Shown: piece by piece, positions 1 through 6,917 of the stretch
How the letters are laid out: each line of letters begins with the position of its first letter
Numbering within the stretch: the first letter of the stretch is position 1
Assembly (NCBI GenBank): GCA_015069525.1
Contig: SVIK01000047.1
Coordinates: 1 to 11,264 of the forward strand
Reading direction: 5' to 3'
Length of the DNA: 11,264 nucleotides
Source of the DNA: Clostridiales bacterium
Lineage (GTDB): Bacteria; Bacillota; Clostridia; Christensenellales; Borkfalkiaceae
Notes under the pieces: model-generated
What the model was told of the DNA's origin: nothing
Databases searched by the model: none
The model's input: only the letters and a program-made list of their open reading frames with translations
Made by a program: the position numbers and the translations under genes

Positions 1-288
1 CCCGTACTCTTAGAACCCATTCAACGCTTGAAGATTGCCGTTCCCTCCGATTACCTCGGCGACGTTATGGGCGATATCAATAAGCGCAGAGGACGCATTA
101 TGGGCACGGATACGGAAGGAAAGAATTCGGTTATCTCTGCCGAAGTACCCCTTGCGGAAATTATGGAATATACCATGGAGCTCCGTTCGCTTACGCGCGG
201 AAGCGGTAAGTTCGTTTCCGATTTCCTCGGTTATGAAGAAGTGCCGTTTAACCTCGTGGATAAAATCGTTGCAGACGCAAAGGCATAA
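1..288 (+). CDS. Elongation factor G family protein, C-terminal fragment
   Basis: The gene enters from the left edge, so only the last 95 residues are visible, in frame 1 with a TAA stop. They match domain V of translational GTPases of the EF-G family, which move tRNA and mRNA through the ribosome. Visible landmarks are LLEPIQRLKIAVPSDYLG, GDINKRRGRIMG, AEVPLAEIMEYTMELRSLTRG and GYEEVP; in canonical EF-G the same segments read GDLNxRRG, VPLAEMFGYxTxLRS and FxxYEEVP. The stretch after LRS (LTRGSGKFVSDFLGYEEVP) departs from the usual TQGRGxxxMEFxxYEEVP, which makes me favour a second EF-G-like paralog (FusA2 type) over the main fusA. That is inference from a short fragment. The GTPase domain is outside the window. 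An intrinsic terminator follows 20 bases after the stop. Confidence 0.85.
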   Translation, partial: PVLLEPIQRLKIAVPSDYLGDVMGDINKRRGRIMGTDTEGKNSVISAEVPLAEIMEYTMELRSLTRGSGKFVSDFLGYEEVPFNLVDKIVADAKA

Positions 289-308
289 GCCGTAGTAGGT
301 TGTATGCA

Positions 309-346
309 AAAGCCTTTCGAGCACACCTCGAAAGGCTTTGTTTTTT
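309..346 (+). terminator. Rho-independent terminator of the EF-G-like gene
   Basis: A perfect 13-bp stem (309-321 with 327-339) and a 5-base loop CACAC are followed by G and six T. It lies 20 bases after the EF-G stop codon and points rightward, so it isolates the phosphatase gene from EF-G transcription. Confidence 0.93.
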
Positions 347-348
347 GC

Positions 349-377
349 TTGATATTTATACACCGTTGTGTTATACT
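349..377 (+). promoter_or_regulatory. Promoter of the PAP2 phosphatase gene (predicted leaderless)
   Basis: A -35 element TTGATA (349-354) and a -10 element TATACT (372-377) each match the vegetative consensus at 5 of 6 positions and are separated by exactly 17 bp. The element starts two bases after the upstream terminator T-run. Counting from the -10, transcription should begin at about 384, which is the A of the ATG. No Shine-Dalgarno sequence lies upstream of that ATG. A weaker sigma-E reading overlaps it (TGATATT at 350-356, 15 bp, TATACTAA at 372-379), so sporulation control cannot be excluded. Confidence 0.7.
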
Positions 378-383
378 AAACGT

Positions 384-887
384 ATGAGCTATAAGAAAAT
401 TTACGAAAAATCGGCAAACTTTTACAAGGCGCACCCGAACGCTAAAAAATGCTTGCTCCTATCCAATCACGTGATAACGGGGCTGTTTTGCCTTGCGTAC
501 GTCGCGCTTTGTATCCTCTCCTTTTTCTTGTGGGAAAGAAAGGACGTATTTAAAATCTTTTTTATCCCCTTGGGCTGTTTGACGTTGGTGACCGTTTTAC
601 GTGCCATTATCCGCCGTCCTCGCCCGTACACGGACGACGGCGCGGATATCGACCCCATTTTGCATAAAAAGAACGGGGATATGCTCTCTTTCCCTAGCCG
701 TCATTTGGCGTGCGCCTTCGTTATCGCCTCCATCTTCTTCCCCTATTGCCTTTGGGCAAGCATTGTGTTGACGGTGTTGGGGATTGCGCTTGGATACGTG
801 CGCTTTGCCCTTGGCTTACATTACCCCACCGACCTTTTCGGGGGCGTTGCCGTCGGCGCGCTTTGCGGATTATTTTTATTGATTTAA
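384..887 (+). CDS. PAP2 superfamily membrane phosphatase
   Basis: This 167-residue integral membrane protein belongs to the PAP2 (type 2 phosphatidic acid phosphatase) superfamily. Members hydrolyse lipid phosphates or pyrophosphates such as phosphatidic acid, phosphatidylglycerol phosphate or undecaprenyl pyrophosphate. All three signature motifs are visible: RAIIRRPRPY (about 73-82, the Kx6RP motif with Arg first), FPSRH (103-107, the PSGH motif with Arg for Gly) and R140-x5-H146-x3-D150. His107 and His146 are the expected catalytic residues. Hydrophobic segments near 26-50, 56-72, 108-122, 123-140 and 151-167 fit the usual multi-pass core. The ATG at 384 is preferred over an in-frame ATG at 300, because translation from 300 would read through the EF-G terminator and add a tail unlike the family. 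The gene stands alone between two terminator-like hairpins. Its substrate cannot be told from sequence. Confidence 0.9.
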   Translation: MSYKKIYEKSANFYKAHPNAKKCLLLSNHVITGLFCLAYVALCILSFFLWERKDVFKIFFIPLGCLTLVTVLRAIIRRPRPYTDDGADIDPILHKKNGDMLSFPSRHLACAFVIASIFFPYCLWASIVLTVLGIALGYVRFALGLHYPTDLFGGVAVGALCGLFLLI

Positions 888-912
888 GATATTATGACTG
901 TCTACATTGAAC

Positions 913-951
913 AACGGCGTGTGCGAATTCTTCGCACACGCCGTTATTTTT
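913..951 (+). terminator. Terminator hairpin between convergent PAP2 and rsmA genes
   Basis: A perfect 15-bp stem (913-927 with 931-945) and a 3-base loop are followed on the plus strand by ATTTTTATT, giving a good terminator for the phosphatase gene. Leftward transcripts from rsmA, whose stop is at 953-955, also meet the hairpin. The downstream tract in that direction (TTGTTCAATG) is T-poor, so termination of the minus-strand operon here is less certain. Confidence 0.85.
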
Positions 952-952
952 A

Positions 953-1789
953 TTATAATAATCCCTCTTCTATCAATACGTCGCTAAGACGGGCAAGACG
1001 CTCGGGCGATAACGTTTCCCCGCGCGCTTTATCCTCTACACCCGCTTTTTCCAATACCAATTTCGCCCTTTCTCTATCCGTTTTAAAAAAGTTTACGATA
1101 TTGTTTTCAAGCGTCTTTCTTCTATTCAAAAAAGCGCATTTTACCGTTTGACGGTACGCCTTTTCGCTCTTTACCAAGATACGTCCCCGTTCGAACGTGA
1201 TTTTTACCACCGCTGAATCGACGTTGGGGCGGGGATAAAAGAGGTTTCTGGATACTCTTTTTACGATTTTTGCGCTACCCTTTAAGGCGATGCCCGCCGT
1301 GATTGCACCGTACTCGGGCGTGTTTTCCTTCGCACAAAAACGCTCCGCTACCTCTTCTTGTACCATAATCGACAGACCTTGCACTTTTTCGCCCTCTTCC
1401 AAAAGCTTGGTGACGAGGGGCGTCGTGATGTAGTAGGGAAGGTTGGCAACGACGGTGTATTCCCCGATTTCCGCCTCGAATTCTTTTAAATCGATTTTAT
1501 TGAAATCGCGAAAAATAACCTCTACGTTGTCCAGCCCTGCAAGCGTTTCCGCCAATACGGGTTGCAAATCTCTATCCACGTCGAAGGCGTATACCTTTTT
1601 TGCTTGCTCGGCTATCGCACGGGTGAGCGTGCCTGCCCCGCAACCAATCTCTACCACCGTCGTGTCCTTGTCTATCCCCGACGCCGTGACTATCGACGAA
1701 AGCAGGTTGGTATCCGATATAAAGTTCTGCCCGAACTGCTTTTTGAATTGAAAGCCGTGTTTTTGGAGCACGGAACGTAAATCTTGCAT
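953..1789 (-). CDS. rsmA: 16S rRNA dimethyladenosine transferase RsmA/KsgA
   Basis: The 278-residue protein is the universal S-adenosylmethionine-dependent enzyme that dimethylates two adjacent adenines in the 3'-terminal hairpin of 16S rRNA, a late step in 30S maturation; loss gives kasugamycin resistance. Visible motifs are the N-terminal KKQFGQNF (16-23), the SAM-binding EIGCGAGTLT (47-56), the acidic FDVDRDL (69-75) and the catalytic NLPYY (116-120). The C-terminal helical rRNA-binding domain contains FLNRRKTL. Length is normal for the family. The ATG at 1789 has an AAGGA ribosome binding site 7-8 bases upstream. It is the last gene of the metG-tatD-rSAM-rsmA cluster, 104 bases after the radical SAM gene, matching the Bacillota order in which ksgA closes a metG/tatD group. 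Confidence 0.97.
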   Translation of the reverse strand: MQDLRSVLQKHGFQFKKQFGQNFISDTNLLSSIVTASGIDKDTTVVEIGCGAGTLTRAIAEQAKKVYAFDVDRDLQPVLAETLAGLDNVEVIFRDFNKIDLKEFEAEIGEYTVVANLPYYITTPLVTKLLEEGEKVQGLSIMVQEEVAERFCAKENTPEYGAITAGIALKGSAKIVKRVSRNLFYPRPNVDSAVVKITFERGRILVKSEKAYRQTVKCAFLNRRKTLENNIVNFFKTDRERAKLVLEKAGVEDKARGETLSPERLARLSDVLIEEGLL

Positions 1790-1893
1790 AGTCTATCCTT
1801 AAAAATCAAATTTCCCCTATCTTTATCGCCAACGATAACCCATTTCGAGCGTCAACGAGGGATAGAAAGGCTTGCCAAGAGGTGGCTCTCCGC
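1790..1893 (-). other. Intercistronic spacer between the rSAM gene and rsmA
   Basis: This 104-base gap is the only sizeable spacer inside the cluster. It holds the rsmA ribosome binding site and a small 6-bp hairpin (1823-1828 with 1833-1838, loop CCAA). No T-run follows, so it does not look like a terminator. I see no convincing promoter. Confidence 0.4.
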
Positions 1894-2874
1894 TTAGGAA
1901 TCGGTGATATAGTCGCGGATATACAAGGGCACGTTTACGCTTTGGCAAAGCTTTTTACACGCCTCGACTTCCTCTTCGCCAATACAATCGACAATCGAAA
2001 AACGGCAGTTTACGCCGTTTCTACGGCAAGTTTTTGCAAACTCTAAAATTGCGTCGAACGCCATTTCTCTAAACTGAGAACGGCAGATTTTTTGGTATTT
2101 CTCCGCGCAAGAAGCGTTGAGCGATACGTTTACCAAGTCGATTTTCCCCTTTAACTGAGGCACGATGTCCCGCTTGTTAATAAGGTTGCCTTGTCCGTTC
2201 GTGTTCAAGCGCGTTTTTAAGCCTTTTTCATGGAAATAATCGCAAAGCGCTACCATCTCGTCTACGCGATACGTAGGCTCGCCAAAGCCACAAAATACCG
2301 CTTCTTTATACTTCGTGATATCTCCCATGCCGTTGATAAAAGCAATTACCTTTTCCGCGCTCGGTTCGCCGTGTTTGAGCCATAAGTAATGCCCGTAATA
2401 GCTCGTGCGTTCGTTTCTTACGCAGAAATCGCAACCGTTGGAGCATTTGTTCGTCAAATTGATATAAAGCGTTCCGTCCAAAACGTAAGCGTACGTATCC
2501 TTGCGGTTTTCGTCCTTGCTTTGGTTATTGTTTTGGTTGTTGTTTTGACTTTGTTGCTTGTTCTTGTTTTGGTTGCTTTGCTGATTGTTTTGCGGTTTGT
2601 TTTTAGCGTTATTATTCCCGCCGTTTTGTTGCTTTTGTCCCCCTTGTTGTCCCGCGTTTTGTTGCTTTTGCTTCTGCTTTTGTTGCGGTTGCTGTTGCTT
2701 TTGCCCGTTTTGGTTTTGCGCGGGTTGGTTATTTTGCCCGTTTGGATTGTTGGGATTATTCCCGTTTCCTCCCTTATGCTTTTTCTTGCGTCTATGACGA
2801 CCACCGTGATGATTACCGCTGTTCGCGCCTACGTTTGCGCCGTCTTTGGGGGGAATATTCTTATTCTCTTCCAT
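1894..2874 (-). CDS. TatD-associated radical SAM protein with Asn/Gln/Lys-rich N-terminal tail
   Basis: The 326-residue protein has two unlike halves. Residues about 1-126 are low complexity: a basic patch (GGRHRRKKKHKGG, 24-36) and then long runs of N, Q, K and G with almost no hydrophobic residues. Residues 127-326 form a compact radical SAM domain. CxxxCxxC (C144, C148, C151) binds the 4Fe-4S cluster, and GFGEP (196-200) matches the SAM-binding GGE motif. Such enzymes cleave S-adenosylmethionine to a 5'-deoxyadenosyl radical. Position directly after tatD and the short core fit the known TatD-associated radical SAM family, whose reaction is to my knowledge undefined. The ATG at 2874 is chosen over a TTG at 2892 because AAGGAA (2886-2881) lies 6 bases before it. 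It begins 14 bases after the tatD stop, so co-translation is likely. Confidence 0.88.
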   Translation of the reverse strand: MEENKNIPPKDGANVGANSGNHHGGRHRRKKKHKGGNGNNPNNPNGQNNQPAQNQNGQKQQQPQQKQKQKQQNAGQQGGQKQQNGGNNNAKNKPQNNQQSNQNKNKQQSQNNNQNNNQSKDENRKDTYAYVLDGTLYINLTNKCSNGCDFCVRNERTSYYGHYLWLKHGEPSAEKVIAFINGMGDITKYKEAVFCGFGEPTYRVDEMVALCDYFHEKGLKTRLNTNGQGNLINKRDIVPQLKGKIDLVNVSLNASCAEKYQKICRSQFREMAFDAILEFAKTCRRNGVNCRFSIVDCIGEEEVEACKKLCQSVNVPLYIRDYITDS

Positions 2875-2880
2875 ACTTCT

Positions 2881-2886
2881 TTCCTT
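2881..2886 (-). promoter_or_regulatory. Ribosome binding site fixing the rSAM start
   Basis: AAGGAA lies 6 bases upstream of the ATG at 2874. The in-frame TTG at 2892 sits upstream of this site and has no comparable site of its own, so the shorter start is preferred. Confidence 0.75.
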
Positions 2887-2888
2887 TA

Positions 2889-3677
2889 TCAATTTTCTAT
2901 CTTAAAAAACAGTTCTTTCGCGTTTTTCTCTATTTGCTTTGCCAACTCTTGCACGGAAAGCCCTTTCAGCTCGGCAAGCCGTTCCACTACGTATTTGACG
3001 TTTTTCGGCTCGTTAGGGAACTCCCCTCTAAACGGCGCGGGCGTGAGATACGGGCAGTCCGTTTCCGATAAAAGGCGGTGGGTAGGTATGCGTTGAACGC
3101 TCTCCCATACCTTTTTCGCATTTTTGAACGTGGCAGGACCGCCAAAAGAGAAATGCAAGCCAAGCTTTAAAAATTCGTCCGCCATTTCGGGGGAATACGA
3201 ATAACAATGCATAAGCCCACCCTTTTTAAGCAAATCCTTGTTTCGCTGTAATAAAAGTAGCGTTTCTTGCGCGGAATCGCGCGAGTGGATAACCACGGGC
3301 AAACCAAGCTCGTCCGCGATGATGAGTTGCTGTACAAACAGCATGCGTTGCACTTCGTCTTTGGGATTATCGTCGAAATGGTAATCGAGCCCTATCTCCC
3401 CCACCGCTACGCATTTTTTATGCTGACAAAGGGATTTGATTTTGTCTAAATCTCCTTCTTGGCATTTATTTAACTCGCTGGGGTGAAAGCCTGCGCAAAA
3501 GTATACTTCGGCGTAGGTTTCGGCAAGTTCTTTGGCACGAATAGAGGAAGCTAAATCAAAACCTGAACATACGATTTTTTGTACGCCGTGTGCTTTGGCA
3601 CGCTCTAAAACGCCTGCCACACCGCCCTTTTCGTCAAACTCGTCCCCCGTGATATGACAATGCGCGTCGATAAACAT
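2889..3677 (-). CDS. tatD: TatD family metal-dependent hydrolase (DNase)
   Basis: The 262-residue protein is a TatD-type TIM-barrel amidohydrolase. Family members are two-metal nucleases acting 3' to 5' on DNA, and YabD/TatD types are almost universal in Bacillota. Expected metal ligands are visible: H6 and H8 in FIDAHCH, E94 in GEIGLDYH, H131 in VIHSRD, H157 in LMHCYS and D207 in SETDCPYLTP. Length is typical. The ATG at 3677 is preferred over an in-frame TTG at 3686 because family members start directly with the M-x-I/F-D-x-H-x-H strand. This ATG lies one base after the metG TAA, so translation is probably coupled to metG. The following gene encodes the TatD-associated radical SAM enzyme. 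Confidence 0.96.
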   Translation of the reverse strand: MFIDAHCHITGDEFDEKGGVAGVLERAKAHGVQKIVCSGFDLASSIRAKELAETYAEVYFCAGFHPSELNKCQEGDLDKIKSLCQHKKCVAVGEIGLDYHFDDNPKDEVQRMLFVQQLIIADELGLPVVIHSRDSAQETLLLLQRNKDLLKKGGLMHCYSYSPEMADEFLKLGLHFSFGGPATFKNAKKVWESVQRIPTHRLLSETDCPYLTPAPFRGEFPNEPKNVKYVVERLAELKGLSVQELAKQIEKNAKELFFKIEN

Positions 3678-3678
3678 A

Positions 3679-5664
3679 TTAGCCAAGGTTTGCCCCGCTC
3701 TTAATATCCGCTTTGTCGGGACATACGAGGGAAAGCGTTCCGTCCTCGTCTTCCGCAGCCAAAATCATGCCCTCGGAAAGCACGCCACACACCGTTCTGG
3801 GTGCGAGGTTGGTGACGAATACTACCTTTTTACCCACCATTTCCTCGGGAGTGTAGTGCTTGGCAATACCTGACACTACCGAACGGATTTCGTCGCCGAA
3901 TTTTACCGTTTCATGCAAAAGCTTGGAGGATTTGGGCACTTTTTCGCACGCGATAATCTCGCCTACGCGAAGCTGAACTTTTGCAAAGTCGTCAATCGTA
4001 ATCGTTTCCACTTTCTCTTCCTCCTTTTCTTCCTTCTTTTCTTCCTGCTTCGTTTCCGCAGGTTGCGTAGCTTGGAGCGACGCAATTTGCGCCTCGCGGA
4101 TTTTTTCTATCTCGGGCAAAAGCGTCTTAAAATCGATACGTGCAAACAAGGGCGATATCGCCGTCACGCTGACGCTTTCGCGTAAACCGAAGTTTTCACA
4201 TTCTTCAAGACTTCTACTTGCTCCGCCAAAGGCAGAGAAAATCTTTTCGCTCGTTTGAGGCATGAAGCTGTCGAGAAGGGACGCGCCTATTTGAATTGCC
4301 TCCGCAAGGTTATAAAGAACGTCGTTAAGACGGTTTTTCTTGCTCTCGTCCTTGGCAAGCGCCCAAGGCATCGTTTCGTCAATGTATTTGTTCGCTCTTC
4401 TAAACAGCGCGAAGATTTCCGTGATAGCGTCTGCAATACGAAGCTCGTCCGCTTTCGCGCGTACTTTCGCCGATACGCCCGATACCGTCGCTTTGAATTC
4501 TTCGTCGGGAGCTTCTTCGTTTTGCTTTTCGCTTCTTACTACCCTTCCGCCAAAATATTTGTCAATCATCGCTACCGTTCTGCTGACAAGGTTGCCAAGC
4601 ACGTTGGCAAGGTCGGTGTTGAAACGTTCCGCCACGAGCTCCCACGTGATTTGCCCATCGTTATCGAACGGCATTTCGTGGAGCACGAAATAACGCACGG
4701 CGTCTACCCCGAAAAGGCGCGCCAAATCGTCGGCGTAAATAACGTTGCCCTTTGATTTGCTCATTTTGCCGTCCCCTTGCAAAAGCCAAGGATGACCAAA
4801 GACTTGTTTGGGCAAAGGTTCGCCAAGCGCCATTAAGAAAATGGGCCAATAAATGGTGTGGAAACGCAAGATATCCTTACCGATAAGGTGCAAATCCGCC
4901 GGCCAATATTTTTTATAGTTGTCCCCGTGGTTGCCGTCCGCGTCGAACCCGATGCCCGTGATATAGTTGGTGAGCGCGTCAAGCCATACGTAAACGACGT
5001 GACGATTGTCAAATTCTACGGGTACGCCCCACGTAAACGAGGTACGCGATACGCACAAATCTTGCAAACCTTTCAAAAGAAAGTTATTCATCATCTCGTT
5101 CTTACGAGAAACGGGTTGAATAAATTCGGGGTGCGTGTTGATATGCTCGATAAGTCTATCCGCATACTTGCCCATCTTGAAGAAGTACGCTTCTTCCTTT
5201 GCAGGCTTTACCTCCCTTCCACAATCGGGGCATTTGCCCTCGACAAGCTGACTTTCCGTCCAAAAGCTTTCGCAAGGCGTACAGTACATACCCTCGTAAT
5301 AGCCTTTGTAAATATCCCCTTGGTCGTAGAATTTTTTGAAGATTTTGGAAACTTGCGCGACGTGGTCTTTATCCGTCGTACGCATAAATTTGTCGTAAGA
5401 CGTCCCCACTAAATCCCAAATTCCTTTGATTTCGCCCGCTACGTCGTCCACGAATTTTTGCGGAGTCACACCGGCAACGGACGCTTTTTCTTGGATTTTT
5501 TGACCGTGTTCGTCCGTGCCCGTTTGGAAGAAGACGTCGTAGCCTTCCTTTCTCTTAAAACGCGCAATCGCGTCCGCAAGCACCGCTTCGTACGTGTTGC
5601 CAATGTGCGGTTTGCCCGACGTGTAGGCAATTGCCGTTGTGATGTAATAAGGTTTTTTCTCCAT
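3679..5664 (-). CDS. metG: Methionine--tRNA ligase with C-terminal tRNA-binding domain
   Basis: The 661-residue class I enzyme charges tRNA-Met with methionine using ATP. Visible features are the HIGH-type motif PHIGNTYE (19-26), a zinc knuckle CTPC...CPDC (C128, C131, C145, C148), the tRNA-contacting WLDALTNYITG region, and KMSKSKGN (300-307) for ATP activation. A Lys/Glu-rich linker near 535-550 leads to a C-terminal EMAPII/Arc1p-like tRNA-binding OB fold (about 553-661, ending in LVCPDKADIKSGANLG). This is the longer, dimer-forming architecture. The ATG at 5664 is chosen because a strong AGAGGTG site lies 7 bases upstream and the protein then starts at the conserved first strand (YYITTAIAY). 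Upstream in-frame ATGs (5697, 5751) would add a non-conserved basic tail and lie upstream of the predicted transcript start. It is the first gene of the metG-tatD-rSAM-rsmA cluster. Confidence 0.98.
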   Translation of the reverse strand: MEKKPYYITTAIAYTSGKPHIGNTYEAVLADAIARFKRKEGYDVFFQTGTDEHGQKIQEKASVAGVTPQKFVDDVAGEIKGIWDLVGTSYDKFMRTTDKDHVAQVSKIFKKFYDQGDIYKGYYEGMYCTPCESFWTESQLVEGKCPDCGREVKPAKEEAYFFKMGKYADRLIEHINTHPEFIQPVSRKNEMMNNFLLKGLQDLCVSRTSFTWGVPVEFDNRHVVYVWLDALTNYITGIGFDADGNHGDNYKKYWPADLHLIGKDILRFHTIYWPIFLMALGEPLPKQVFGHPWLLQGDGKMSKSKGNVIYADDLARLFGVDAVRYFVLHEMPFDNDGQITWELVAERFNTDLANVLGNLVSRTVAMIDKYFGGRVVRSEKQNEEAPDEEFKATVSGVSAKVRAKADELRIADAITEIFALFRRANKYIDETMPWALAKDESKKNRLNDVLYNLAEAIQIGASLLDSFMPQTSEKIFSAFGGASRSLEECENFGLRESVSVTAISPLFARIDFKTLLPEIEKIREAQIASLQATQPAETKQEEKKEEKEEEKVETITIDDFAKVQLRVGEIIACEKVPKSSKLLHETVKFGDEIRSVVSGIAKHYTPEEMVGKKVVFVTNLAPRTVCGVLSEGMILAAEDEDGTLSLVCPDKADIKSGANLG

Positions 5665-5671
5665 ACCTTTG

Positions 5672-5678
5672 CACCTCT
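5672..5678 (-). promoter_or_regulatory. Ribosome binding site fixing the metG start
   Basis: AGAGGTG is spaced 7 bases from the ATG at 5664. It supports this start over the in-frame ATGs further upstream. Confidence 0.8.
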
Positions 5679-5695
5679 TTGCTTTGTTCTTCCCC

Positions 5696-5724
5696 ATTAT
5701 ACTACTTTTCTTTTGAAAAGTAAA
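5696..5724 (-). promoter_or_regulatory. Vegetative promoter of the metG operon
   Basis: A perfect -10 TATAAT (5701-5696) lies 17 bp from a -35 TTTACT (5724-5719, 4 of 6). The predicted start is near 5689, leaving a 25-nt leader that contains the AGAGGTG ribosome binding site. The leader is too short for a T-box, so metG does not appear to be controlled by tRNA sensing here. Confidence 0.72.
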
Positions 5725-5754
5725 CCGTTTTACGGCGCTTGAAAAGCGCATTTT

Positions 5755-5784
5755 GCATATTGCCCGTCCTCACTTGCATATATT
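5755..5784 (+). promoter_or_regulatory. Sigma-E-type sporulation promoter of spmAB
   Basis: GCATATT (5755-5761) matches the B. subtilis sigma-E -35 consensus KMATATT in full. After 15 bp comes CATATATT (5777-5784), which matches the -10 consensus CATACAHT at 7 of 8 positions. In B. subtilis the spm genes are transcribed in the mother cell by sigma-E, so promoter and function agree. The predicted transcription start is about 5790-5791, on the spmA ATG, and there is no Shine-Dalgarno sequence. Confidence 0.75.
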
Positions 5785-5790
5785 TAACCT

Positions 5791-6408
5791 ATGAATATTC
5801 TCTTTTCTTGTGTGTTTTTATTATCGACGGTGATACTGCTGTTTATCTCCCCTGAAAATTTTCTTTCCGCCCTCCTTGACGGAGCTTCTAAAAGCGCTAC
5901 CCTTTGCCTATCCCTCGTCGCTACCTATTCCGTTTGGCTGGGACTGATGCAAGTGTGGGAAGATAGCGGTGTTTCCCGCGCCGTTTCCAAGCTTTTACGC
6001 CCCCTTGCTAAAAAGCTGTTTAAAACGAGGGACGAGGAAACGCTGGACGCGCTGTCTATGAACTTGTCCGTAAATCTCCTTGGTATATCGGGAGCGGGCA
6101 CTCCGTACGGGATTAAGGCGGTGCAACTTCTTGACAAAGCACCCGAAGCGGAGTACGCTTCCTCCATGCTGTTCGTGCTAAACGCCACCTCCATACAGCT
6201 TATCCCTACCTCCATTATCGGCGTGCGCGTTGCCTTGAACAGCGTTTCCCCTATGGATATCGTTATCCCTACCCTCCTTACAACCCTTTTCTCCACCCTC
6301 ATAGGCATGCTTTTGTGCAGACTGCTTATCCCGCCGAAAACAAAGAAAAAACGGCGTTCCGCCTTGCGCGAAAAACCGCTTGCTAGGGAGAAAAGCGCCG
6401 TATTATGA
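5791..6408 (+). CDS. spmA: Spore maturation protein A
   Basis: The 205-residue multi-pass membrane protein carries the nucleoside-recognition/gate domain typical of SpmA. In B. subtilis SpmA and SpmB are needed for spore core dehydration and heat resistance; the transported molecule is not firmly established. Visible features are a hydrophobic N-terminal helix (1-19), the family segment FLSALLDGASKSATLCL (24-40), the signature NLLGISGAGTPYGIKAV (95-111, NxLGLGNAATPxGIKA in Bacillus) and the NATSIQLIP segment (131-139). Two further helices (about 154-180) precede a basic cytoplasmic tail. The ATG at 5791 gives the normal N terminus; the next Met is at residue 53, inside the domain. The stop overlaps the spmB start as ATGA. 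The dacB gene that precedes spmA in B. subtilis is absent. Confidence 0.95.
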   Translation: MNILFSCVFLLSTVILLFISPENFLSALLDGASKSATLCLSLVATYSVWLGLMQVWEDSGVSRAVSKLLRPLAKKLFKTRDEETLDALSMNLSVNLLGISGAGTPYGIKAVQLLDKAPEAEYASSMLFVLNATSIQLIPTSIIGVRVALNSVSPMDIVIPTLLTTLFSTLIGMLLCRLLIPPKTKKKRRSALREKPLAREKSAVL

Positions 6409-6917
6409 AATATTTATCCCTTATCGTGCCTTTGATTTTTTTGCTCTCTTTCGTGTTTGCGCTCTGTCGAAAAGTAAAGGTTTACGACAGCTTTACCGAG
6501 GGCGTAAAGGGCGCTATCCCCCTTATCGTGTCGATTTTTCCCTATATCGCAGGCGTGGCAATGCTGACAAAACTTTTGGAAGCAAGCGGGCTCTCGCTTG
6601 TTATTACTCGCTGGATTACCCCCCTTTTCAACCGCTTGGGAATCCCCTCGGAAATTGCCCCGCTACTCTTTATGAAACCGCTTTCAGGGAGCGGTTCTAT
6701 CTCCGTAATCACCGATATTTTGGACACTTACGGCGTGGATAGCTACGTGGCAAGGTGCGCTTGCGTTGCGTACGGTTCTTCCGAGACGATTTTCTATATC
6801 GGTGCCGTATATTTTGCAGGCATTAAACGGAAAAAATTAACGCTCGCCCTGCTTATCGCCCTTATTTCTTACTTTCTTTCCGTCGTTTTGTGTTGCTTTT
6901 TATGCCGAATTCTGTGA
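6405..6917 (+). CDS. spmB: Spore maturation protein B
   Basis: The 170-residue membrane protein is the usual partner of SpmA and shares the gate/nucleoside-recognition fold. Landmarks are an N-terminal transmembrane helix (2-20), YDSFTEGVKGAIPLIVSIFPYI (27-48), the PEIAPLLFMKPLSGSGS-like signature (here SEIAPLLFMKPLSGSGS) and YGSSETIFYIGAVYF near the C-terminal third, which matches the conserved SSETxxY region. A final hydrophobic helix closes the protein. The ATG overlaps the spmA stop by 4 bases, so the pair is translationally coupled and probably forms a complex. It is mother-cell expressed if the upstream sigma-E promoter is real. Confidence 0.95.
   Translation: MKYLSLIVPLIFLLSFVFALCRKVKVYDSFTEGVKGAIPLIVSIFPYIAGVAMLTKLLEASGLSLVITRWITPLFNRLGIPSEIAPLLFMKPLSGSGSISVITDILDTYGVDSYVARCACVAYGSSETIFYIGAVYFAGIKRKKLTLALLIALISYFLSVVLCCFLCRIL

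Noticed and set aside
300..383. Upstream extension of the PAP2 gene to an ATG at 300
   Set aside because: It would translate the EF-G terminator hairpin, lies upstream of the predicted promoter, and adds residues unlike the family.
2389..3096. Plus-strand 235-codon reading frame with Leu/Val-rich hydrophobic runs
   Set aside because: It is the complement of the Asn/Gln/Lys-rich tail and the tatD 3' end; the apparent membrane protein is an artefact of AAC/CAA repeats read in antisense.
5665..5790. T-box riboswitch controlling metG
   Set aside because: The predicted leader is only about 25 nt and the whole divergent spacer is 126 bases with no T-box sequence or specifier hairpin.
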